A model generated the notes under the pieces. That model was not told the DNA's origin, did not search any database, and was given only the letters and a program-made list of their open reading frames with translations. This document shows positions 1-7,533 of a DNA stretch of 64,000 bases, in pieces. Position numbers and translations under genes: made by a program. Where the stretch lies: NCBI RefSeq assembly GCF_947492535.1, contig NZ_CANLNH010000017.1, forward strand, positions 1 through 64,000, given 5' to 3'. This DNA comes from an uncultured Dokdonia sp. (lineage in GTDB: Bacteria; Bacteroidota; Bacteroidia; Flavobacteriales; Flavobacteriaceae). Each line of letters begins with the position of its first letter. The stretch's first letter is position 1.

Positions 1-74
1 GGCGCGTAGCTCAGTTGGTTCAGAGCACTTGGTTTACACCCAAGGGGTCAGGGGTTCGAATCCCTTCGCGCCCA
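1..74 (+). tRNA. tRNA-Val (anticodon UAC), first copy, missing its first base
   Basis: Cloverleaf arms are visible: the D-arm region TAGCTCAGTTGGTTCAGAGC, anticodon stem CTTGG/CCAAG enclosing TTTACAC (anticodon TAC), and the T-arm GGGGTTCGAATCCC. The acceptor should be GGGCGCG/CGCGCCC, but the window starts at its second G, so the gene is cut by one base. The discriminator A is at 74 and no CCA is encoded. It is identical to the next tRNA over the shared length. Confidence 0.95.
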
Positions 75-117
75 CAATACTTTCTCCAATGCACAAGAAG
101 TTCGACTTGTAAAAATA

Positions 118-192
118 GGGCGCGTAGCTCAGTTGGTTCAGAGCACTTGGTTTACACCCAAGGGGTCAGGGGTTCGAATCCCTTCGCGCCCA
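118..192 (+). tRNA. tRNA-Val (anticodon UAC), second tandem copy
   Basis: Complete cloverleaf: acceptor GGGCGCG pairs with CGCGCCC, the anticodon loop TTTACAC reads TAC, and the T-arm is GGGGTTCGAATCCC. The discriminator A is at 192 and CCA is not encoded. It lies 43 bases after an identical copy and directly before a strong terminator, so the two are probably cotranscribed and processed. Confidence 0.97.
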
Positions 193-193
193 C

Positions 194-223
194 AAAGGCT
201 TTCAGAAATGAAAGCCTTTTTTT
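194..223 (+). terminator. Rho-independent terminator of the tRNA-Val pair
   Basis: A 10-bp perfect stem, AAAGGCTTTC/GAAAGCCTTT, with a 6-nt loop is followed by a run of T. It begins two bases after the second tRNA. Confidence 0.9.
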
Positions 224-333
224 ATGCTCTTTTTTTACTTCATACACTAAAATTACATGTGGTCAGGCTTAAAATTTCAATGAAGGTTAATGTTATATTT
301 TTTATATACTACTTCGACAGGTTCAGCATATCA

Positions 334-345
334 TTTCGCGAAAGC
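334..345. repeat. Partial iterated palindrome near the tRNA genes
   Basis: TTTCGCGAAAGC with flanking ATCA and ATATA, a shortened copy in the gap after the tRNA terminator. Confidence 0.6.
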
Positions 346-424
346 ATATAAAGAACCTTACAGATTCCGAACCTTATATTTTCACACATTTAAAATACTA
401 TTAGAGTCTCTTACGATATACATA

Positions 425-457
425 AAAAACGTTCTTCTTAGATTGAAGAACGTTTTT
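425..457 (+). terminator. Strong hairpin with T-tract, terminator-like
   Basis: AAAACGTTCTTC and GAAGAACGTTTT form a perfect stem around a 7-nt loop, with A- and T-rich flanks on both sides, so it could stop transcription in either direction. No clear gene lies between it and the tRNA terminator. Short reading frames in between look random. Confidence 0.6.
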
Positions 458-1416
458 ATTAGATTATGTATTTTTATGGTAATCGAGTTATAAGACCAGG
501 TCGTTAAGTGATGTTGTAGAATATGATCACTTAAAGCGTACACACAATAAAAATGCTTATCGATGATTGAAGTAGTATCGAAACTTCCTGGCCTTACTAA
601 CTCACCCCAAGTTATAGTTCTCTTTTATTTGTTAGTATTGAGATTTTCTTCTGAATCTTTATATAGCTATTCATAGTTCTTATTCTAAATTATTTCAAGT
701 GAGTAACTGTTATTTCTTCTTGTCAGTACCATATTAGGTAGTGCTATATAGCTATCATTAATTATGTTTCTTTATGATGATAAAATTAGATAAGTAGTAG
801 CGTAAAAAATAACTAAAGGCATCGCGTTTTCAATAGTTTCAGTAGAACTGTTGGTTTGCTGAAACTACTGATTTTATGGAGGTTAAAATGTATAAATACT
901 ACTCTTAGATTGTATTTTTGTATCCAGGTGTTGTCATGATATTGACAGAAAATGATACGAGATTATTGATGTTGAAAAAGAATGTTTATGCGGTTATTGA
1001 GACACATTGATACCTTTATTGTATATATAAGAATCTAAATAAAAGAGTGATTTTTTTATAGCTTCACAAAATACTGTCCCGGCCGAAGGAGGCGTTATTG
1101 GTATCTCTTTACCACTTCTGCCAATAATACTACTCCTTCGGTGTCCGCTGGAAGGTTGAAAAAATACGCGTTTGTTAATTGTTCTTTAGTTAGAATTTTA
1201 GTGAAACTATTGATATTCAAATCATTGTGTTATTGTAGGACGTGTGATCTATACTACTTTTACATTCTTTTAAAAATAGGATAGCTCTATAAAAAGTAAT
1301 ACAGAGTATCTCAATTTAAATCCCACATAATTATTATAAGGCATTATAATACGTACTGGTCTTTTAGACGAGTGCTAAGCTTGATTTATAAAATAAAATA
1401 CTAAACATAGATACGA
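458..1416. other. Gene-free AT-rich stretch with several inverted repeats
   Basis: I see no convincing coding sequence here. Visible structure: an inverted repeat TTAAGTGAT (504-512) with ATCACTTAA (526-534); TAGTTTCAG (834-842) with CTGAAACTA (859-867); and a large composite hairpin at 1083-1141. The word TGCTGAAACTAC seen near 858 recurs at 3781 in the next gene-free gap. The stretch probably contains the promoter and leader of the fibre gene at 1417, but I could not fix a promoter. Confidence 0.5.
1083..1141. other. Long composite hairpin
   Basis: CCGAAGGAG (1083-1091) pairs with CTCCTTCGG (1133-1141). Inside it, TTATTGG (1095-1101) pairs with CCAATAA (1121-1127), leaving a loop of about 19 nt. 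Two nested perfect stems in an otherwise unstructured AT-rich gap suggest a structured RNA or a repeat element. It has no T-tract, so it is not an obvious terminator. Confidence 0.55.
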
Positions 1417-3333
1417 ATGAAACAAACTAGAAGTACTTTAAAAACATATTTCGAAACTGGAGATAGACCTACTGAGTTAGAGTTTATAGATCTTATTGAT
1501 AGTATGGTTCTTGATGAGGATTTAGCAGGAGAATCTACTACAGAATACAGTTATTCAGATTTAAATACATTAATAGAAAACAATGCGTTGATAGTAGGGA
1601 AAAAGTATACGATTTCTGATTATCAAACACGTTATTATATTGAAGGGACAAATACTACTAATATAAATAGAACTGCATCTAGCTCAGGTACAATTTCTGG
1701 TTTTGCTTTTTTTGATCCACCACTCACAGAGATTAGTAATGGTACTCCTATTGAAGTTGTAAGCTTGCCTGATGACTATGCAGGAGATATCAAAGTAGGC
1801 GATACGGCAGAAGTTACTAGTTTGTTTTCTGCTTTTTTCATGAAATTCACAAATGGTTTACAAAATGTACCTGGAGCAGTATTTAGTTTTTCTATAAAAC
1901 GTTTTGATACTATAGATGAAGATGCCGTTGTTTTAGATGCTAATCTTAAAATAATGATGAAGCCTAATGGGGTTATTAATACAGAAGTACATGATGGTAC
2001 TCCCTATATGGAAATGACTGCCAACGAGAATAGGGCAGTGCCTACAGAGAAAATATTAGTAACCGCTATCTCTGGAAATACATTTTCATTACAAGCAGAG
2101 AGTGTTACGTTCCCTGGAGAATTACTGGAATACGATTTTACAGATGTAGATATTAAAAATGAAGATGATGTGGTTATTGGTAAGCGTAACGGAATCATTA
2201 AAAGAAGAATCTCTGCAAATAGACTTATAGATGTCAATAAAGATTGGCGTGTTCAACGTTACAGACGTTATAAACTTTCTAATGAAGATTGGATAAATTA
2301 TATTCTTAAAAATCCAGTGAACAGCTCATTATATGATGTGGGAAGTAACCATGCATTTTCTTTATCCAATATAAATACGACAGAAGCACATAGGTATATC
2401 TTACCTAGAGTTGAAAATCAAAATTTTTATCAAGATTTTACAGTAACTGGAACTATTGCTAACGAGTTTGAGACAGGAATTACTAACGGCTCATCAATAG
2501 TATATGGTCAGCGAATGGAAACTGTTGCAGATAATGTGTATAAGCTTGATGTAAATGCTGTTACTGTAGCAAATGGAAAAGATTTTTTTATTTTCCCTTT
2601 AGATGATAAGGGTAATCCTATAGATACAGTGGAGCGTTTTGTAGTAAAAAACTTAAACAATACAGTAGTAAGAAATAATGATGGACAATTTTCTGTAAAT
2701 CCCAAAATTGATTTTACAGTTTCTAATAGTATCACTGATTCTACTTTTATGGTAGGTGGTTTGGTAACATCTGACGGTGCTTTGTTTAATGTAGTTGCAA
2801 TTGATGCAGTTTCTCAATTATCTAATAAAGGTTCAGTATTTTACTTAACTCTGTTAAGTAATTGCGTGATTAATAATAGTGGCGATATACAGTATTTGAC
2901 AATAGGAGGAATGCTAGCAAATGCCACTCCTTTTGGAGTAACAAGTTTAAGCGTCTCATTTGATGAAAACTGTCGTATCAGAAATACAATAATAGGCGGG
3001 AAACGTGTAGATAGATTGTCATTTAGTAATACGCAAACTAATAAATGTCTATTTGGTTATAGTCGAGGACAGTACATTAAATACTCAGATAGCATCATGT
3101 TTTTAACCGCCTTTAAACATGCAGGAGATTTTTATACAAATAATATAAGTATAGATACTTCAGATCTAAACCCACCTAAAGGACGTTTCGGATTCTTATA
3201 TGAAGATATGCCTAACCTATTTGGTAAATATATTTTTACAAGTGAAGAGGGCGTATTAGTGTATAGAAAAGCAAATGTGACAGATACAGGAGGAAGATCG
3301 TTATCTACAGAAATACTTACAAGAGCAAAATAA
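1417..3333 (+). CDS. Tail-fibre-like protein (638 aa)
   Basis: The first about 30 residues carry the motif LKTYFETGDRPTELEFIDLID, which recurs in the proteins starting at 4204 and 7534 and marks them as one family. The segment around residues 45-75 (LIVGKKYTISDYQTRYYI) resembles fibre modules of Bacteroidetes phages. The rest is beta-rich, low in Cys, with many Asn, Thr and Ser, as expected for a trimeric fibre or adhesin shaft. There is no signal peptide, which fits a cytoplasmically assembled tail particle. The role as a receptor-binding or baseplate-attached fibre is inferred from the shared N-terminus and the neighbouring sheath and lysis genes. The exact target is unknown. Confidence 0.6.
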   Translation: MKQTRSTLKTYFETGDRPTELEFIDLIDSMVLDEDLAGESTTEYSYSDLNTLIENNALIVGKKYTISDYQTRYYIEGTNTTNINRTASSSGTISGFAFFDPPLTEISNGTPIEVVSLPDDYAGDIKVGDTAEVTSLFSAFFMKFTNGLQNVPGAVFSFSIKRFDTIDEDAVVLDANLKIMMKPNGVINTEVHDGTPYMEMTANENRAVPTEKILVTAISGNTFSLQAESVTFPGELLEYDFTDVDIKNEDDVVIGKRNGIIKRRISANRLIDVNKDWRVQRYRRYKLSNEDWINYILKNPVNSSLYDVGSNHAFSLSNINTTEAHRYILPRVENQNFYQDFTVTGTIANEFETGITNGSSIVYGQRMETVADNVYKLDVNAVTVANGKDFFIFPLDDKGNPIDTVERFVVKNLNNTVVRNNDGQFSVNPKIDFTVSNSITDSTFMVGGLVTSDGALFNVVAIDAVSQLSNKGSVFYLTLLSNCVINNSGDIQYLTIGGMLANATPFGVTSLSVSFDENCRIRNTIIGGKRVDRLSFSNTQTNKCLFGYSRGQYIKYSDSIMFLTAFKHAGDFYTNNISIDTSDLNPPKGRFGFLYEDMPNLFGKYIFTSEEGVLVYRKANVTDTGGRSLSTEILTRAK

Positions 3334-3339
3334 AAGAAT

Positions 3340-3483
3340 ATGACACCAGAAGAAATAACAAGATTACAAGAGATTAAGACAGCTATTCATAGTTGTCCAG
3401 ACGGATGTGCAATTCAAGTATTAGGAGTGCCTATGCTTGAGGAATTTTTAACGTTATCTATTAAGGAAAAAGACAACAAGTAG
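3340..3483 (+). CDS. Small protein of unknown function (47 aa)
   Basis: A short open frame starts 6 bases after the fibre gene stop, begins MTPEEITRLQEIKTAIH and ends in a charged Lys-rich tail. It contains one CPDGC motif (two Cys three residues apart). Tight spacing and a Glu/Lys-rich N-terminal helix make a real cotranscribed gene likely. Small ORFs after fibre genes are often chaperone-like or structural accessory proteins, but nothing in the sequence proves this. Confidence 0.5.
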   Translation: MTPEEITRLQEIKTAIHSCPDGCAIQVLGVPMLEEFLTLSIKEKDNK

Positions 3484-3521
3484 TCGAGTCATATTGAGTA
3501 TACTATTTTATGAGTAATATA

Positions 3522-3541
3522 TACGCTTTCGCGAAAGCGTA
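3522..3541. repeat. Iterated palindrome TACGCTTTCGCGAAAGCGTA
   Basis: Perfect 20-bp palindrome in a gap. The same core occurs at 26278-26297 and 52059-52078 with equal length, and as shorter or slightly changed copies at eight other places in the window. Confidence 0.9.
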
Positions 3542-3608
3542 TAAAAGTAAAATCAATACAAAATGACAGAAAGCAATTTCATTTTATTATAACATTGATG
3601 TGCTTTTC

Positions 3609-3651
3609 AAAACGCTGAAGGTTTATTTTTTAAATAAATCGTCAGCGTTTT
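3609..3651 (+). terminator. Terminator-like nested hairpin after the first fibre operon
   Basis: AAAACGCTGA (3609-3618) pairs with TCAGCGTTTT (3642-3651), and the interior contains a second stem of TTTATTT with AAATAAA. It ends in TTTTATAG. It lies about 130 bases after the small gene at 3340, consistent with ending that transcript. Confidence 0.6.
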
Positions 3652-4203
3652 ATAGTTTACTTAGTATACATCATAATAGGATTGTTGTTCGTTCTTTTTA
3701 ATTAATTAGGACTTAATAATTGAATGGTATTTGCGGTAATTTTTTTGTTATTTAAGAAACATACGTGCTCATGCGTATTGTGCTGAAACTACAGATATAC
3801 AGAGCATAAACCTTATTTTTTATCTAATTCTTACAGTATTTTTACACTGTAAATAAATAAAAGAATAAAGAGTGTTAAAGTGAGAAAACAATACTATTCT
3901 TGGTTGTGCCTACAGGAATAAAGTTTGTTACAGAGTACATTAATACGCTATATGAAAAATGAGATTTTGATTGTATAAATAAAAATATAGTATACACTAA
4001 AGGATAATAATAGTGACTATAGCCAATTTGATTCTTGTCAAAAAGGTTTTATAACAGTTGTAGAAAGCTTCTTAGCTTCTAAAGTGCTTTTAAGCACTAA
4101 ATAGGCTGTTATATGTTTTGAAAAATATATTAAAATACTGATAATATGCATTTTATAGATGTGTACAAGGGGAGATTATGTTAAAAAATAAAATGATGAT
4201 TAA

Positions 4204-5541
4204 ATGAAAGCAAGTATAACAACTTTAAAATCTTTATTTCAAAGAGGTGATAAGCCTACTGAGAAAGATTTTGAAGACCTTATTGATAGCTTCCTGCATA
4301 AAGATGAAGGAGTCGCTATTAAAAATGTAAATTTAGATGCAACTGGGAATCTTGTGTTTGATTTTTCTGACGGAACGACAGAAGTAATTAAACAAACTCC
4401 AGAAGAAATTCCAATTAGTGCTATTAAAGGGCTCCAAAATGAGCTTAATTCTAAAGTGTCTAATGATGTTGGAAGACAATTGTCTTCAGAAGATTTTACT
4501 AGTACCCTAAAGTTAAAATTAGAAAGACTAGAAAATTATGTTCACCCACCGACGCATCGTATAGATGAGATTGAAAACTTACAACCATCTCTAGATGATA
4601 AAGTTTCTGCAACAGCTAATGAAACTATTGAAGGGCAAAAAGTATTCAGTGAGATTGTAGAGCTTATTAATGGTTTAAAGATTTCAAGTTTTTCTGGATC
4701 AGGACTCCGTAATTTAGTTGTTCAAGCTGATGGTACTGTAGATGTTAAAGCAATTGCAACAGATCTTTTTGTTGGGAATACAACCTTTGATGATGCTACC
4801 AAAATATTAACATTAGAGCTTGTAAATGGCTCTACAATAGATGTTGATCTATCTAGTTTGGAAGAAGACTTAACGGGCTTAAGAGCTAATATAGCTACAC
4901 TAGAAGCAACGACAGCTCTTTTGCAGGATACCAAATTAGATAAAGGAGGATACACAGGAACGGCGCAAGATTTAGATACGATAAAAAGAGATAAAGCTGC
5001 TTTTGCAAAATCTATTACAGATGTCTCTGGAAATCTAGAATTACAAGGAGATCAGCAAACTCCAGGGCCAAGTCGTTATTACGGAACCAATGGAGAAGGC
5101 GTAAAAGGATATCATGAGATAGAGCCTATTTACTTTAATGTAACCAATGTTTTTCTAGGAGGATCTTCCAATAATACAGCTGATCAAGAATTTTTTGTAG
5201 ACCTCTCTTCTTATGGGGTCTTAAAACCAGGACATCAATTAGAGTTAAATAATATTGAGTTTAGAGGAGATTTTAGTGGTGCAAACGAATATGTAGATGT
5301 CGCTTTAAATAGTATTACTAGTGAAAAAATACGTATAGGAGAAGCTAATGGTAGAGATTCTAGTCAATGGCAAAGCGCACTAGGTGTAGGTGATGGAGGA
5401 GCTGTAGATATTGTACAATTGCCTACAGAAGAAGTTGGTTTTATTATTTATGTGTCTCCTAGTAGTGCAGTCAATTTTAGACCACGAGGAATGCGTAATT
5501 GGTGGGAGCTAAGAGCAGATGTGCAATTTAAAATTATATAA
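4204..5541 (+). CDS. Tail-fibre-like protein (445 aa)
   Basis: The N-terminal about 135 residues align closely with the protein at 7534: LKSLFQRGDKPTEKDFEDLID, then DGTTEVIKQ, then LSSEDFTSTLKLKLERLENY followed by VHPPTH. The EDFT..LK.KL.....NYVHP..H pattern is typical of phage tail-fibre neck regions. The middle (about 150-270) has heptad-like hydrophobic spacing and may form a trimeric coiled coil. The C-terminal about 120 residues look like a compact beta domain, probably the receptor-binding tip. No signal peptide is present. The next gene starts two bases after the stop, so the two are translated together. Confidence 0.65.
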   Translation: MKASITTLKSLFQRGDKPTEKDFEDLIDSFLHKDEGVAIKNVNLDATGNLVFDFSDGTTEVIKQTPEEIPISAIKGLQNELNSKVSNDVGRQLSSEDFTSTLKLKLERLENYVHPPTHRIDEIENLQPSLDDKVSATANETIEGQKVFSEIVELINGLKISSFSGSGLRNLVVQADGTVDVKAIATDLFVGNTTFDDATKILTLELVNGSTIDVDLSSLEEDLTGLRANIATLEATTALLQDTKLDKGGYTGTAQDLDTIKRDKAAFAKSITDVSGNLELQGDQQTPGPSRYYGTNGEGVKGYHEIEPIYFNVTNVFLGGSSNNTADQEFFVDLSSYGVLKPGHQLELNNIEFRGDFSGANEYVDVALNSITSEKIRIGEANGRDSSQWQSALGVGDGGAVDIVQLPTEEVGFIIYVSPSSAVNFRPRGMRNWWELRADVQFKII

Positions 5542-5543
5542 TC

Positions 5544-6425
5544 ATGAGTATTTGGATAGGAAAAGACACAAATAATAGCGTAAGAGCACAATTAGATTTT
5601 CAGCCAGAAAATGGACATTTAGGATTGACTTGGGAAGAAGTAGCAGTATATGAAAATCCAGACCCCAAACATCTTCTAAAAGCATTGGTAGTACCTTCTC
5701 AACATGATAAGGAGATCACCGCGGTAAACTATGTAACGGAACTACAATCAGGAGTTCGGCTTATTGAAGATGTTACATTGACAAATGATGGTTTGGTAAA
5801 AGAAACTATTTATCATTATAAAGATGGAGAAGAAATGAGACCTGTGGTTATGGTTTCTGAAAAATACGAATACAGAAATACAGATCTTGAATTTCATCCA
5901 GCAGAACGCGGAATGTATTCTCGCGAAAAGAAATGGCAATACTATTTTGAAAATGGAGTATTAGATACTAGCGAAGAAAACACGAAAGTAAGACTTAAGA
6001 TGTACGAAACGAATAGGCAAATTCTAGAAGTAGGTCTTAAAAGAAGAACAAATATTACTCGTGTATTGTCAGAAAAAGTAGGTGCTATTTTAGTGATTCT
6101 TGGAGTTTTGGTAGACGATGAAAATTCAACAGCAAAAAAGAAAGCATATGATGAATTAAGGAAACTTTCTAGAGAATTTTCTACAGATTTTACAGAGTAT
6201 AAGTCATACGCTACAACAGATCTTTATGGACTCATAGAGACAGAGTCTTCATTGCCTTGGTTGAACACTTTTGTGCCTACAAAAGAACAATTAATTGGAT
6301 CTGGAAAGACAGAGCAAGAAGCCACAATATTTCAATCATATATAGATGCGCTTGAATTGAATGATATGCAGGGTAATACCATACGATATTACTTTGTAGA
6401 GAAGCTAAAAGGAAATGTGAGTTAG
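5544..6425 (+). CDS. Unknown protein cotranscribed with a tail-fibre gene (293 aa)
   Basis: I do not recognise a family. The first about 125 residues are beta-rich and charged. The second half (from about 150) is helical with many Lys and Glu and a hydrophobic helix near VGAILVILGVLVDD. There is no signal peptide or clear membrane anchor. The start lies two bases after the fibre stop, which suggests a function linked to that fibre, for example a fibre-assembly or tip-attachment protein. That is only inference from position. Confidence 0.5.
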   Translation: MSIWIGKDTNNSVRAQLDFQPENGHLGLTWEEVAVYENPDPKHLLKALVVPSQHDKEITAVNYVTELQSGVRLIEDVTLTNDGLVKETIYHYKDGEEMRPVVMVSEKYEYRNTDLEFHPAERGMYSREKKWQYYFENGVLDTSEENTKVRLKMYETNRQILEVGLKRRTNITRVLSEKVGAILVILGVLVDDENSTAKKKAYDELRKLSREFSTDFTEYKSYATTDLYGLIETESSLPWLNTFVPTKEQLIGSGKTEQEATIFQSYIDALELNDMQGNTIRYYFVEKLKGNVS

Positions 6426-6555
6426 AAAAACGCATTTTCGCTTTAGAATTACACTACACTATATGCAAGTTTCTACTTGAAGAACTTACTGAATTGTAGT
6501 GTGAGATAAAGACATTCAAACTCCCCAAATCAGATTTAACCCTTAAAAAAATGTT

Positions 6556-7023
6556 ATGAAAACTGTAAAAGTTTTATTTACAACAATGGCATTGCTATGG
6601 CTCGTTGTTACTGTAAGTTTTATGATCCCTGTAAGTTTGGGATTAACCCCTTTTTTACTAATCTCAAAAAAGTACTATGGAGAATGGATCCTTTTCTTCT
6701 TTGCTATTATTAGTGCTGTAGGAATATATCCTCTTGGATTTTTGTACAGAATAGTAAAGTGGAAATCGTTTAAAAGTTATTTGCGAAAAGTAAGTCTTAA
6801 TATAGATATAGCTGGAAATATTGTAGTTGGAGAACTTTTAAACGACAACTTTATAACCGATACATCTGCACATAGATTTGGTGTTACTCAAGAAACTATC
6901 AGTGATAACCTAGGAGAAAATGAAAGAGATGAAACATTAACCTCATTTGGAAAGAGATTCTCAAATCTTTTAAGTGTCTTCGATTTTGATCATGCAAGAA
7001 AATCTATTGTTGAAGATAAATAA
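6556..7023 (+). CDS. Small membrane protein beside the holin gene (155 aa)
   Basis: Two hydrophobic segments (about residues 7-36 and 44-66) are followed by a basic stretch and a soluble C-terminal half of about 85 residues ending in charged sequence. It lies 11 bases before the holin gene, so it belongs to the same transcription unit. Proteins of this layout often sit next to holins in Bacteroidetes prophages. A role as antiholin or holin partner is possible but not shown. No enzyme motif is visible. Confidence 0.5.
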   Translation: MKTVKVLFTTMALLWLVVTVSFMIPVSLGLTPFLLISKKYYGEWILFFFAIISAVGIYPLGFLYRIVKWKSFKSYLRKVSLNIDIAGNIVVGELLNDNFITDTSAHRFGVTQETISDNLGENERDETLTSFGKRFSNLLSVFDFDHARKSIVEDK

Positions 7024-7034
7024 TTGATAGCCAG

Positions 7035-7502
7035 ATGTACGAAAAAATATTAGAATGCCCGAATGAATTGAAGATTCTGATTTATTCCTTCTTTGTATAT
7101 ATAGATATAGATGTAGAGTTGTTAAAAGTATTATTCTGTCTTATCCTGATAGATACATTTTTAGGAGTCGTCAAAGTCTTTGTTTTAGAGAAAGATTTTT
7201 CTTTTAAAAAATTAATACTCGGACTTGTATCAAAAATAGCCGTTTTGCTTATCCCTATGTCTTTAACACTTATGGGGAAAGGACTTAATTACGATTTTAA
7301 ATGGTTTGTAACACTTGTTATGGATTTACTTATTGTGAGTGATGGGATCTCCATTTTTAGTAATGTGATTGCTATTAGAACAAAAAATGAAGTGAAAAAC
7401 TTTGATGCATTAACCAAACTATTGAAGACTGTAAGGTGCTCATTGATAAAGCTCTTTAAGAGATTTTTAGATACCATAGACGAAAAAAATAACAGAATGT
7501 AA
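7035..7502 (+). CDS. Phage holin, holin-4 type (155 aa)
   Basis: The sequence has an N-terminal amphipathic part and then hydrophobic segments. The first contains LFCLILIDTFLGVVKVF, the Asp-Thr-x-x-Gly signature of the toxin-secretion/phage-lysis holin family, followed by a KKLILGLVSKIAVLLI segment and a third around LVMDLLIVSDG. Basic residues close the C-terminus. Length fits the family. Holins oligomerise in the inner membrane and release the endolysin at a set time. The endolysin encoded at 10694 has no signal peptide and would need such a pore. Confidence 0.75.
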   Translation: MYEKILECPNELKILIYSFFVYIDIDVELLKVLFCLILIDTFLGVVKVFVLEKDFSFKKLILGLVSKIAVLLIPMSLTLMGKGLNYDFKWFVTLVMDLLIVSDGISIFSNVIAIRTKNEVKNFDALTKLLKTVRCSLIKLFKRFLDTIDEKNNRM

Positions 7503-7533
7503 TAGTAAAGTATTACTACACAAAAAATAAACT

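Larger units (their letters stand above)
3484..4203. other. Gene-free stretch with palindromic repeat, hairpins and a shared word
   Basis: No plausible coding frame is seen. It contains the perfect 20-bp palindrome at 3522-3541, a long hairpin at 3609-3651, the word TGCTGAAACTAC at 3781 (also near 858), and the hairpin AGTGCTT/AAGCACT at 4083-4098. The distance between two fibre-family genes is unusually long for a phage-type operon, so the 4204 gene probably has its own promoter, which I could not identify. Confidence 0.5.

Noticed and set aside
15-493. Short open frames across the tRNA genes and terminators
   Set aside because: They lie on tRNA sequence or AT-rich noise, repeat each other because of the duplicated tRNA, and have no protein-like composition.
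5924-5934. Further copy of the iterated palindrome (CTCGCGAAAAG)
   Set aside because: Only the central TCGCGAAA matches; too short to count.
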